From Promethearchaeota archaeon (GTDB taxonomy: Archaea > Asgardarchaeota > Lokiarchaeia > Sigynarchaeales > SOKP01): a DNA stretch of 5,275 bases. Location of the stretch: the NCBI GenBank assembly GCA_014729315.1, contig WJKD01000925.1, positions 1-5,275 on the forward strand, in the 5' to 3' direction. Of this stretch, positions 1 through 5,269 are shown piece by piece. A program made the position numbers and the translations under genes. Under the pieces are notes generated by a model that was given only the letters and a program-made list of their open reading frames with translations, did not search any database and had not been told where the DNA came from. Every line of letters starts with the position of its first letter. Position 1 is the stretch's first letter.

Positions 1-417
1 ATGTCACCGGAAATAATAAAAAATAAAGTCGAACGAATTTACGAATATCTGAGGGTGCTTAAAAAATATCAGAATATCACATATGAAGATTTTCTGATGG
101 ACAAGCATTTCACGATCGAACGGATATTTGAATTACTCGTCACGACATCATCCGATATCCTGATGCACAAGCTCGCTCTCGAACAGGAAAGCCTCCCGAC
201 AACGACACGTGCAATTTTTTTGCGCGCGGGAGAACTGAAGTGGCTTCCACAGGATTTAGCCAAAAAATTGGCAGACGCAGCAGCAATGCGAAATTTACTG
301 GTTCACGGCTATGAAAAAGTGGATTTGAAAATCATATTTCAAAGCATCAAACCAGCACTGCACGACTATGCAGAATTTTGTGAATGGATGTTAAAAACGG
401 TAAATCAAGAAAAATGA
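1..417 (+). CDS. hepT: HepT-like HEPN ribonuclease toxin (first copy)
   Basis: Toxin of the HEPN/MNT type (DUF86, HepT family), a small all-helical RNase thought to act on cellular RNA in the cytoplasm and to be silenced by its MntA partner. The 138-residue length is normal for the family. The Rx4HxY signature is intact at R97, H102 and Y104 (segment RNLLVHGY). The helix before it, with E40-R41 and D52-I53, matches the usual HepT layout. In the Shewanella oneidensis HepT/MntA pair the motif tyrosine is the residue that receives AMP from MntA, so Y104 is the expected modification site here (inference). The reading frame is open from the first base, so the ATG at 1 is plausible by length, but its ribosome site lies outside the window. 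The stop is 3 bp before mntA, which indicates co-transcription and probably coupled translation. Confidence 0.9.
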   Translation: MSPEIIKNKVERIYEYLRVLKKYQNITYEDFLMDKHFTIERIFELLVTTSSDILMHKLALEQESLPTTTRAIFLRAGELKWLPQDLAKKLADAAAMRNLLVHGYEKVDLKIIFQSIKPALHDYAEFCEWMLKTVNQEK

Positions 418-420
418 ATT

Positions 421-858
421 GTGATGAATTTAACAATCGAACAAATACAAGAAAAACTCACCCCTTTTTTTGCCAAAAAATCCTACATTGCATTCGGCTA
501 TCTTTTTGGATCACGGGCAAAAAATAGAATTACGCCATTAAGCGATATTGATATTGCCGTATACATTGATGCCAAAAAAGCGCCGGCTGATCTATTCGAA
601 TTGCGGCTCAAAGAATTGACAGCATTATATCAGGTATTCAACACCGAAAAAATCGATCTTGTGTTTTTAAATGAAACGCCGCTGGAGTTGAGCTACAACG
701 TTCTGAAAAATGGCATTCTATTGTACGAGAATGACGAGCAGTTACGAGTAAGATTTTTTGAAAATACTGTCCGGGATTATCTGGACAGAAAGTATTTTAT
801 AGATCAAAGAAACGAAATTATTCGACGAATGATGGTAGAGGGGAGTTATTTTGAGTGA
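421..858 (+). CDS. mntA: MntA-like nucleotidyltransferase antitoxin
   Basis: Minimal nucleotidyltransferase of the MNT family (polymerase beta-like fold), the antitoxin partner of HepT. It neutralises the toxin by transferring AMP to it. The catalytic signature GSx10DxD is complete: G30-S31, then D42 and D44 in the segment SDIDIAVYID, with a likely third acidic ligand at D79 in KIDLVFLN. The 145 residues suit an MntA with its C-terminal helical tail (about 105-145). Two starts are adjacent: GTG at 421 and ATG at 424. Neither has a recognisable Shine-Dalgarno sequence. The gene follows the hepT stop by 3 bp, so translation probably depends on ribosomes finishing hepT. Its end overlaps the next hepT by 8 bp. 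The gene therefore sits between two HepT toxins and may serve both (inference). Confidence 0.9.
   Translation: MMNLTIEQIQEKLTPFFAKKSYIAFGYLFGSRAKNRITPLSDIDIAVYIDAKKAPADLFELRLKELTALYQVFNTEKIDLVFLNETPLELSYNVLKNGILLYENDEQLRVRFFENTVRDYLDRKYFIDQRNEIIRRMMVEGSYFE
838..845 (+). promoter_or_regulatory. Strong ribosome binding site for the second hepT
   Basis: The purine run GAGGGGAG lies inside the 3' end of mntA and ends 5 bp before a TTG codon at 851. No ATG or GTG in the hepT reading frame lies nearby: the GTG at 855 and ATG at 858 are out of frame. This site therefore decides for the TTG start. It contrasts with mntA, which has no visible ribosome site. Confidence 0.7.
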
Positions 859-1270
859 TGAACAAATAATACTCAGGCGATTGGAGAAACTTGACCAATA
901 TGTTCAGTTATTAAAAAAGTTAGTCAGTAATCATGTCGGCAAATTTGTTGCGGATCCATTCGTACATGGCAATGCCGAACGTTATCTCCAATTAGCAATT
1001 CAGACATGTTTGGACATCGGGAACTATATCTTAGCAAATAGAAAAATTAAGGCTCCCGACAATTACAGAGATATTTTCATTTTCCTTGGAGAAAACGATA
1101 TTATTTCAATGGAATTAGCGCAGAAGATGGCGCCATTGGCAGGACTACGCAACATTCTGGTTCATGATTATCTGGACATTGATCTTGAAAAAATACATGC
1201 ACTTTTAGAAAGTAATTTATCAGATTTTAGCCGGTTTGCGCAGGAAATAAGCGAGAATGTTTTGAAGTGA
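851..1270 (+). CDS. hepT: HepT-like HEPN ribonuclease toxin (second, diverged copy)
   Basis: A second HepT/DUF86 toxin of 139 residues, starting at TTG 851 behind a strong GAGGGGAG site and overlapping the end of mntA by 8 bp. The Rx4HxY signature is intact at R100, H105 and Y107 (segment RNILVHDY). Side-by-side reading with the first HepT shows the same order of conserved positions: an ER pair, T..DI, a P..yR.IF..GE-like stretch, LA.K, RN.LVH.Y and DL..I. Most other positions differ, so the two are old paralogues rather than a recent tandem duplication. Its position directly after mntA is the usual MntA-HepT order. It could be the true cognate toxin, with the upstream HepT being the extra member. 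No mutation is visible in the motif, so it is likely active. Confidence 0.88.
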   Translation: MSDEQIILRRLEKLDQYVQLLKKLVSNHVGKFVADPFVHGNAERYLQLAIQTCLDIGNYILANRKIKAPDNYRDIFIFLGENDIISMELAQKMAPLAGLRNILVHDYLDIDLEKIHALLESNLSDFSRFAQEISENVLK

Positions 1271-1292
1271 GTGATTGCTTTCTTTAATCATT

Positions 1293-1505
1293 ATGCTAAA
1301 GGGTCAATTTAAAATTATGGAACAGCATCGCCAAAAATCAAATAATCGATTCGTATTTATTAAACGCGGAGATTCAATTATCGCTAAGTATGTTAAAGAT
1401 ATATTCAGTGTTAGAGGCTCTGTTCCCAAAAGAGAATGGAAGAGCTATCCTGAAATACGGGAACAAGTGAAAAACGAAGTTGCAAAGCGAATAGCTGGTG
1501 AATAG
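1293..1505 (+). CDS. Small SpoVT/AbrB-like antitoxin, probably degenerate
   Basis: A reading frame of 70 residues from ATG 1293, resembling a MazE/AbrB-type DNA-binding antitoxin. It has a KGQ near the N-terminus (residues 3-5) where the family has its SKGQ turn. A beta-strand segment NRFVFIKRGDSIIAK (18-32) follows, then VKDIFSVRGSV (34-44), the family's hinge after the DNA-binding fold. A charged tail with EIREQVKNEVAKRIAGE (54-70) is typical of AbrB antitoxins that grip a PIN toxin. The stretch between KGQ and NRFVF looks about four residues short, and the usual I-P-K-E-I-R core is poorly kept. No ribosome site precedes ATG 1293; ATG 1317 has AAAGGG 13 bp upstream, which is too far to be convincing. 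The frame is also open from TTG 1275. Decay of an old module is my reading; a divergent live gene is possible. Confidence 0.45.
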   Translation: MLKGQFKIMEQHRQKSNNRFVFIKRGDSIIAKYVKDIFSVRGSVPKREWKSYPEIREQVKNEVAKRIAGE

Positions 1506-1528
1506 CGTAGATGCTGCCCACAATTTAG

Positions 1529-1606
1529 ATTTTAGATGTGAAAGATTTTGAACGAGTTCTTGGAATAGCGATGGCTGATTTGGGTAAAAAGCCCGTCATT
1601 TGTTGA
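1529..1606 (+). pseudogene. Possible 3' scrap of a toxin gene after the AbrB-like frame
   Basis: The frame from 1529 to the TGA at 1604 encodes a short peptide beginning ILDVKDFERVLGI. This is loosely reminiscent of the late D-x-x-F segment of PIN-domain toxins that normally follow AbrB antitoxins. It has no start codon or ribosome site, is preceded by an in-frame TAG at 1526, and runs into the terminator hairpin. The resemblance is short and could be chance. Confidence 0.15.
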
Positions 1607-1623
1607 TGAATGACGGGCTTTTT
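1586..1623. terminator. Symmetrical intrinsic terminator, likely bidirectional
   Basis: A perfect 15-bp inverted repeat: AAAAAGCCCGTCATT at 1586-1600 pairs with AATGACGGGCTTTTT at 1609-1623, around the 8-base loop TGTTGATG. The GC-rich core is flanked by an A-run on one side and a T-run on the other, so transcripts from either strand end in a hairpin plus U-tract. It lies downstream of the plus-strand toxin-antitoxin block. It also lies 6 bp after the stop of the minus-strand tail fragment, where it was probably the natural terminator of the lost full-length gene. Confidence 0.9.
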
Positions 1624-1629
1624 CTATAA

Positions 1630-1821
1630 TCACTTGGTTAAAATCATCTTGCGATTTAATACCTTGTTACCCGCAGTCAGCCGATACAGATAAATGCCAC
1701 TGGTAACAGGATTCCCGGCATCATCTCTGGCATTCCATTCCACTGAATAAACACCCGGTTGTTGCTCGGTATTAACAAGCGTTTTTACCAATCTCCCGTT
1801 AATATCGAAAATTTGCAATTT
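1630..1821 (-). pseudogene. Orphan FlgD-like / type IX secretion C-terminal tail module
   Basis: Encodes the last ~63 residues of a FlgD-Ig-like C-terminal module of the kind that ends secreted, surface-attached proteins in FCB-group bacteria. There it acts as a sorting tail or follows adhesive domains. Key features in order are IFDINGRLVKTL (3-14), PGVYSVEWNARDDAGNPV (21-38), SGIYLYRLTAG (40-50) and the terminal RKMILTK. The module normally starts some 20 residues earlier and sits at the end of a protein of several hundred residues. Here the family pattern stops at the lysine codon 1819-1821. Upstream only seven unrelated codons follow before an in-frame TAG at 1843-1845. TTG 1816 is the only nominal start and has no ribosome site. 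I read it as a truncated remnant, richer in GC than the minus-strand genes beyond it. Confidence 0.75.
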
Positions 1822-1846
1822 TAATATAAGCAGAATATATAACTAT

Positions 1847-2431
1847 TCAATTGATTGAACGAACTGCAAGAATTGCAAATTTCACATACGAATCAGCTGG
1901 CGCACCATGTGTAGCTTTTTGAATATTAACAATAGCTGGTTTTCCTCTTAATCCAGTTATCCGATCTGCTGTCCAAATTCTTCCTTTGTCCAAGTTAAAA
2001 ATCGGATCAATATAATATTCAAAATTTGATGAATTTGACTCTAAAAGCGAGAGGGCTTCTTCAAGCGTTGGTAATCGCCAATCTGAAAATCCTGCATAGC
2101 CATTATTGTTTAATCGCTTCATTAAACCACCAAACTCTTTCATTGTGCATACTCTATATTCCGACTTCTGCCACATTAAGCAAGTAGTTTTGTCGACAAT
2201 GACATTATCACCTTTAAGAGTCTTTGAAGAATAGGCATGCTTGATACCTTTACCATTCTTATTTATATAGCCGTGAAAAAAATCATATTTTTTAATCACT
2301 TTTCTGATTTCATTTTCATGAAGTGGTAGTGGGTTCGTTCTAAACGAGTATTTTTTACTTTGAGAAATCGAATATGTACCTAAACTCGTAGAAAAAATAA
2401 ATATTACTAGGAATAAGCTAATTTTTTTCAT
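1847..2431 (-). CDS. Secreted DUF1566 (Lcl C-terminal-like) protein
   Basis: An exported protein of 194 residues. Residues 1-24 form a signal peptide (MKK, hydrophobic ISLFLVIFIF, then a polar STSLGTYSISQ region). A linker with KKYDFFHGYINKNGKG (47-62) precedes the DUF1566/Lcl domain (about 74-194). That domain shows its hallmarks: VDKTTCLMWQKS (79-90), LNNNGYAGFSDWRLPTLEEALSLLE (107-131), IDPIF (141-145), IWTAD (152-156) and the closing FAILAVRS (185-192). The fold is related to C-type lectin/FGE-like domains and is found on many bacterial surface proteins, but the ligand here is unknown. I chose ATG 2431, not ATG 2446, because the GGAGGA ribosome site overlaps the latter and sits 7 bp ahead of the former. 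It is the last gene of the minus-strand block. Confidence 0.85.
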   Translation of the reverse strand: MKKISLFLVIFIFSTSLGTYSISQSKKYSFRTNPLPLHENEIRKVIKKYDFFHGYINKNGKGIKHAYSSKTLKGDNVIVDKTTCLMWQKSEYRVCTMKEFGGLMKRLNNNGYAGFSDWRLPTLEEALSLLESNSSNFEYYIDPIFNLDKGRIWTADRITGLRGKPAIVNIQKATHGAPADSYVKFAILAVRSIN

Positions 2432-2438
2432 TGGAAAA

Positions 2439-2444
2439 TCCTCC
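2439..2444 (-). promoter_or_regulatory. Ribosome binding site that fixes the DUF1566 gene start
   Basis: TCCTCC on the plus strand reads GGAGGA on the coding strand, 7 bp before ATG 2431. The upstream in-frame ATG at 2446 overlaps this site and has no site of its own. The shorter protein also begins with a proper MKK-type signal peptide. Confidence 0.75.
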
Positions 2445-2505
2445 ATAATTTAGATAAATAAAATAATGTTATATGATATTGAATTAGATATTTTTTATTT
2501 CAATC

Positions 2506-3081
2506 CTAAAAATTTATTTTTTTAATAAAACCAAAAGGCATATTGCATCTGACATAAAACATCTGGTAATCAGAGATATTTGTTAAAATACCACCTATAC
2601 GAAATTCAATTGCAACATAATCTGAAATTGAAATAAATAAAGCTTCATATATATCAATATATCTCATTTTCTTTGTAATTTCTTCTCCATCATTGTAAAT
2701 TTCAGCCTTAGCCCATAACGATCCAGTCATAGCCAGGTACCACAACAATCCATTTTGAGGTTCACTTACGGGTATCAAAAAATTAATAGTAATCGGACAA
2801 ACACTATTTAAATTGTTCATTATATCTTTACCATATAGATGATTAACAGTAAAACCAAAGCCAAAGTGACTATTGAAAAGATTATAATATCCGATATTAA
2901 TAAATTCGAAAGAACCATAAGCTGATTGATCTTTCTTAAACGTATCTTTTAAATCAAGACCAAAACCAGGATTCAAAAAACCATACATTATTTCCTGACT
3001 AAATATTATTGAAGGTTTAATAATAAAAACAAGCACCAATAAAGAAATTATAATAGGAAATTTGAATTTTTTACATAACAT
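2506..3081 (-). CDS. Probable small outer-membrane beta-barrel protein
   Basis: An exported protein of 191 residues that I cannot assign to a named family. The N-terminus has basic residues (KKFK), a long hydrophobic stretch (9-27) and a likely signal peptidase I cut near S28/Q29. The mature part is glycine- and aromatic-rich with alternating hydrophobic strands: YGFLNPGFGLDL (33-44), GSFEFINIGYY (56-66), FGFGFTVNHLYG (73-84), ITINFLIPVS (97-106), LLWYLAMTGSLWAKAEIY (112-129), VAIEFRIGGIL (156-166) and MFYVRCNMPFGF (174-185). It ends in phenylalanine, as outer-membrane barrels often do. These are features of a small 8-10-strand porin-like or structural barrel. A good AAAGGAG ribosome site stands 9 bp before the ATG. 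It follows the Ig/PKD lipoprotein gene with a 56-bp gap, consistent with the same operon. Confidence 0.7.
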   Translation of the reverse strand: MLCKKFKFPIIISLLVLVFIIKPSIIFSQEIMYGFLNPGFGLDLKDTFKKDQSAYGSFEFINIGYYNLFNSHFGFGFTVNHLYGKDIMNNLNSVCPITINFLIPVSEPQNGLLWYLAMTGSLWAKAEIYNDGEEITKKMRYIDIYEALFISISDYVAIEFRIGGILTNISDYQMFYVRCNMPFGFIKKINF

Positions 3082-3137
3082 ATTAATCTTCTCCTTTTCT
3101 TAATAACTATTTTTGGGTCATTTTTTCATAAAAACTA

Positions 3138-3560
3138 TTATGGATAAACTGTCAATTGAATATATGTTGTTGCCGTATTGTACATATTATATACATCGCA
3201 TCTAAATTTTATAACACCGTAATTTTTATCTGGAACATTACTCCAGATTTCTTTCGCTTGCCAAGTTACATTTTTCAATTCCTCAGAACTAACAAAATTT
3301 CCATTAACGAAATTTTCTCCATCTACTGCTCCAAATGTCCACATATAATATAAATCCAGTCCCTGTGGATCACTTGCAGTAACGCTTAAGTTAATAAGTT
3401 CACCAACTTTTATTGTAGTCTTACTTTTATAAGCGCTTTCAATAATCGGTGGTAATTTTCCTTCATTCTCTGGTTCAGATGGATTTTCTAAATCACAGGA
3501 ATTATTTAAAGTTATTATCAACAAAATTAATATTTTTATAAGAATGTTCTTAGTTTTCAT
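3138..3560 (-). CDS. Lipoprotein with one Ig/PKD-like domain
   Basis: An envelope lipoprotein of 140 residues. A hydrophobic N-terminus (6-17) leads to a lipobox-like LNNSC with the lipid-bearing cysteine at C22. The asparagine at -3 is not ideal, but LxxSC sites are tolerated in FCB-group bacteria. A short acidic, proline-rich linker (ENPSEPENEG, 25-34) follows. Residues ~38-139 form an Ig/PKD-like beta-sandwich: VGELINLSVTASDPQGLDLYYMW (52-74), VTW (98-100), VIKFRCDVYN (116-125) and TATTYIQLTV (129-138). This resembles modules of the type 'SDPDGDxLxYxW...VTVxDxxGxTATxTVTV'. Such modules mediate protein or carbohydrate contacts; the partner is unknown. A GAGGAG ribosome site lies 9 bp before the ATG. 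The neighbouring upstream gene also carries PKD-like modules, suggesting linked roles (inference). Confidence 0.75.
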   Translation of the reverse strand: MKTKNILIKILILLIITLNNSCDLENPSEPENEGKLPPIIESAYKSKTTIKVGELINLSVTASDPQGLDLYYMWTFGAVDGENFVNGNFVSSEELKNVTWQAKEIWSNVPDKNYGVIKFRCDVYNMYNTATTYIQLTVYP

Positions 3561-3657
3561 AATTAACTACTCCTCGAAACAATAATTAAGGCGACTTAAT
3601 CGATTTTTTTCTGAAAATTTAGAATACTGAAATTAGCCTTTTTCGCTAATTATTAAT

Positions 3658-4326
3658 TTATCTGATTTTAATTTTATGGAATGAAGACCAGGGAGATATA
3701 TTATTAAAAGACATCTCATCTCTTGCCCTTACTTTTATGTTAAAAATCCCTTCTGAATTCCAGTTATGATTTTTTGTAATAATATCTCCACTTCTTACAA
3801 TTCGAGTGCTCTCGATACGACCGTCTCCCCAGTCTATGTCAAAACAAATGTTATCACCATCGGGATCACAGGAGGTAATCGTGAAACCATAAGATTTATG
3901 TAATTCTCCCTCATATGGTCCATTCGGAGTTTCTGGAACATTTGGTGGTGTATTAATGAAAAATGGTTTTATGCACGGTATGCTAGATTCATTACCATTA
4001 TCATCCTTAACTCGCACCTTCAAAATAAAGATATGATTTTTGGGAGGAGTCGGATATGAATGATAAAAATTTGTTGTACTATTACTGGACACGAATTTAC
4101 TCCAACCTTCTTGTGAGCCATCACCCCATTCAATAAAAAAACTTACTTTATCTCCTTGCTGATCGTAACTGGAAACAATGAATCTATACTCTTTATTTGA
4201 TTCCATATTTTGAGGTAGGACAACATTGGGAACGGCGGGCCATGGCTGCGCTAAGCATAAATTTGATAAAAGTAACGCTGATAAAATAATCAGTAGAATC
4301 ATGCACCAATTTATCTGTTTCGTCAT
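3658..4326 (-). CDS. Secreted protein with two tandem PKD-like modules
   Basis: An exported protein of 222 residues. The signal peptide spans about 1-26 (hydrophobic MILLIILSALLLSNLCLA, likely cut before QPWP). Two PKD-like beta-sandwich modules follow. The first (~33-124) contains EYRFIVSSYDQQGDKVSFFIEWGDG (46-70) and ILKVRVKDDNGNES (101-114). The second (~127-222) contains SYGFTITSCDPDGDNICFDIDWGDG (145-169) and NIKVRARDEMSFNNISPWS (196-214). The shared D-x-x-GD-x-(I/V)-x-F-x-I-(D/E)-WGDG pattern is the classic PKD signature seen in archaeal and bacterial surface proteins. No enzyme domain is attached, so the protein is made only of adhesion modules and probably acts as a binding or structural partner outside the inner membrane. 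An AGGAG ribosome site lies 6 bp before the ATG. The gap to the upstream lipoprotein gene is 82 bp. Confidence 0.8.
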   Translation of the reverse strand: MTKQINWCMILLIILSALLLSNLCLAQPWPAVPNVVLPQNMESNKEYRFIVSSYDQQGDKVSFFIEWGDGSQEGWSKFVSSNSTTNFYHSYPTPPKNHIFILKVRVKDDNGNESSIPCIKPFFINTPPNVPETPNGPYEGELHKSYGFTITSCDPDGDNICFDIDWGDGRIESTRIVRSGDIITKNHNWNSEGIFNIKVRARDEMSFNNISPWSSFHKIKIR

Positions 4327-4408
4327 TTGATTCTCCTAATTTTGTGAATGATTATTGGTTATTTTATGAACAATAATATCCATGCCCCCTTAAGTTATTG
4401 TGTAAAGG

Positions 4409-5269
4409 TCACTCTTTAATATATGATATGTATCTGCCTAATCCAGGAATTAAAGATTCAACGGATGCATAGATTTTTTTTGCTGTAATTTTTTCAAGAT
4501 TCTCTTCTTTTGATTTATTATTATTATAGCTAACAGTACCGTACAGGTTACCATTATTAATTTCATTATTTGTTGCTAACACGTTTATATTACCCAACTT
4601 ATCCCAAAAACTGTCCGTTAATTTTCTATCACTAAGTTCAAAATTATCCGAATAATCATATAAAATAGTTACATCTAGTAAATTATAGAACGTTAATGAC
4701 AATTGACAATTGCCTATCATGGCATATTTCCCTAATGCTTTTTTAACATAGTTGCCATTCTTGTCTTTTTCATTTTTCACAATTCTTTTTGTTTCAACAG
4801 TCATTCCGACAATCCCAATAATTATTCCATCAATATCATATTCTTGCTTTATCCTATTCAGAAAATCACTATCGATTTGGGATTCATTTATAACTTCATT
4901 AACGGGAACAACCGTATAGTCATTTATGATCTCTTTTGTATCCTTGTTATAATTGGATGTTCTTGTATTATTATATGGATTAAAATTATAATAGGTCTCC
5001 TGTCCGCTTAGGTATTTGATTAATGCCTCCTGCGTGAGTCTCCCTGCAGATTTAATCTGGTTTGTTACAAATAATTTTCCTCTTTTTTTATTGATAACAT
5101 ATCCATTCTTATTTAGATAGGCATTATCGAAAATGGCGACTCCAACTTTCTTTATTAATCCATTGTGTTTTAAATAGGCAGAAGAAGATTTTTGAATAGG
5201 AATATATTTATAACAATTCAAATTGATTAATAGACTAATAAACATGATGATAAATATTATTCGTTTCAT
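4409..5269 (-). CDS. Envelope lipoprotein, possibly CsgG/LpoB-like fold
   Basis: A lipoprotein of 286 residues and the first gene of the minus-strand block in this window. The N-terminus MKRIIFIIMFISLLINLNC ends in a lipobox-like NLNC with C19 as the lipidated residue. The mature part suggests the nucleotide-free alpha/beta fold of CsgG, LpoB and related lipoproteins. It has an early strand KKVGVAIFDNAY (40-51), a helix RLTQEALIKYL (77-87), a strand DYTVVPVNEVINES (117-130), a helix FLNRIKQEYDIDGIIIGIVG (136-155) and later strands QLSLTFYNLLDVTILYDYS (189-207). The pattern 'fast-varying lipoprotein, helix with L..L, VVP..EV, then a D-G-IIIG strand' is characteristic of that group, but key motifs are too weak to name a family. 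Asparagine- and lysine-rich composition reflects AT-rich DNA. The ATG at 5267-5269 is 6 bp from the window edge, so its ribosome site and promoter cannot be seen. A start further upstream is unlikely given the good signal sequence. Confidence 0.7.
   Translation of the reverse strand: MKRIIFIIMFISLLINLNCYKYIPIQKSSSAYLKHNGLIKKVGVAIFDNAYLNKNGYVINKKRGKLFVTNQIKSAGRLTQEALIKYLSGQETYYNFNPYNNTRTSNYNKDTKEIINDYTVVPVNEVINESQIDSDFLNRIKQEYDIDGIIIGIVGMTVETKRIVKNEKDKNGNYVKKALGKYAMIGNCQLSLTFYNLLDVTILYDYSDNFELSDRKLTDSFWDKLGNINVLATNNEINNGNLYGTVSYNNNKSKEENLEKITAKKIYASVESLIPGLGRYISYIKE

Larger units (their letters stand above)
1506..1846. other. Stretch without an intact gene between two convergent gene blocks
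   Basis: These 341 bases separate the plus-strand toxin-antitoxin block from the minus-strand envelope block. They hold the doubtful scrap at 1529-1606, the terminator hairpin at 1586-1623 and the orphan tail-module fragment at 1630-1821. The last ~25 bases (1822-1846) are AT-rich and carry an in-frame stop for the fragment. I see no RNA gene or further coding sequence. Confidence 0.6.

Noticed and set aside
69..263. Minus-strand reading frame of 64 residues inside the first hepT
   Set aside because: It lies wholly opposite a gene with a clear motif, has no ribosome site and no recognisable features.
1630..1900. DUF1566 protein and the tail module as one protein joined by a frameshift
   Set aside because: The two frames differ. 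The tail frame is closed by TAG at 1843-1845 before the DUF1566 stop region, the third frame is also closed, and the DUF1566 domain is complete at its own C-terminus (LAVRSIN).
2468..2503. Promoter for the DUF1566 gene from TTGAAA and TATAAC boxes on the minus strand
   Set aside because: The spacer is 24 bp, too long for a standard promoter, and such boxes are common in AT-rich gaps.
3156..3353. Plus-strand reading frame of 65 residues inside the Ig/PKD lipoprotein gene
   Set aside because: It is a shadow of the minus-strand gene, with no ribosome site and a composition (Ile, Phe, Cys) typical of antisense AT-rich sequence.
3585..3600. Inverted repeat ATTAAG-GCGA-CTTAAT as an operator
   Set aside because: Six AT-rich pairs with a 4-base loop are expected by chance in such DNA, and no second copy was seen.
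3631..3651. Hairpin AATTAGC / GCTAATT just after the double-PKD gene as a terminator
   Set aside because: The stem is only 7 bp and AT-rich, with no U-tract after it on the coding strand. It would split an otherwise regular gene series.
4351..4377. Inverted repeat ATTATTG / CAATAAT ahead of the double-PKD gene as a regulatory element
   Set aside because: It is short and AT-rich, with a 13-base loop and an unpaired base when extended; not distinguishable from chance.
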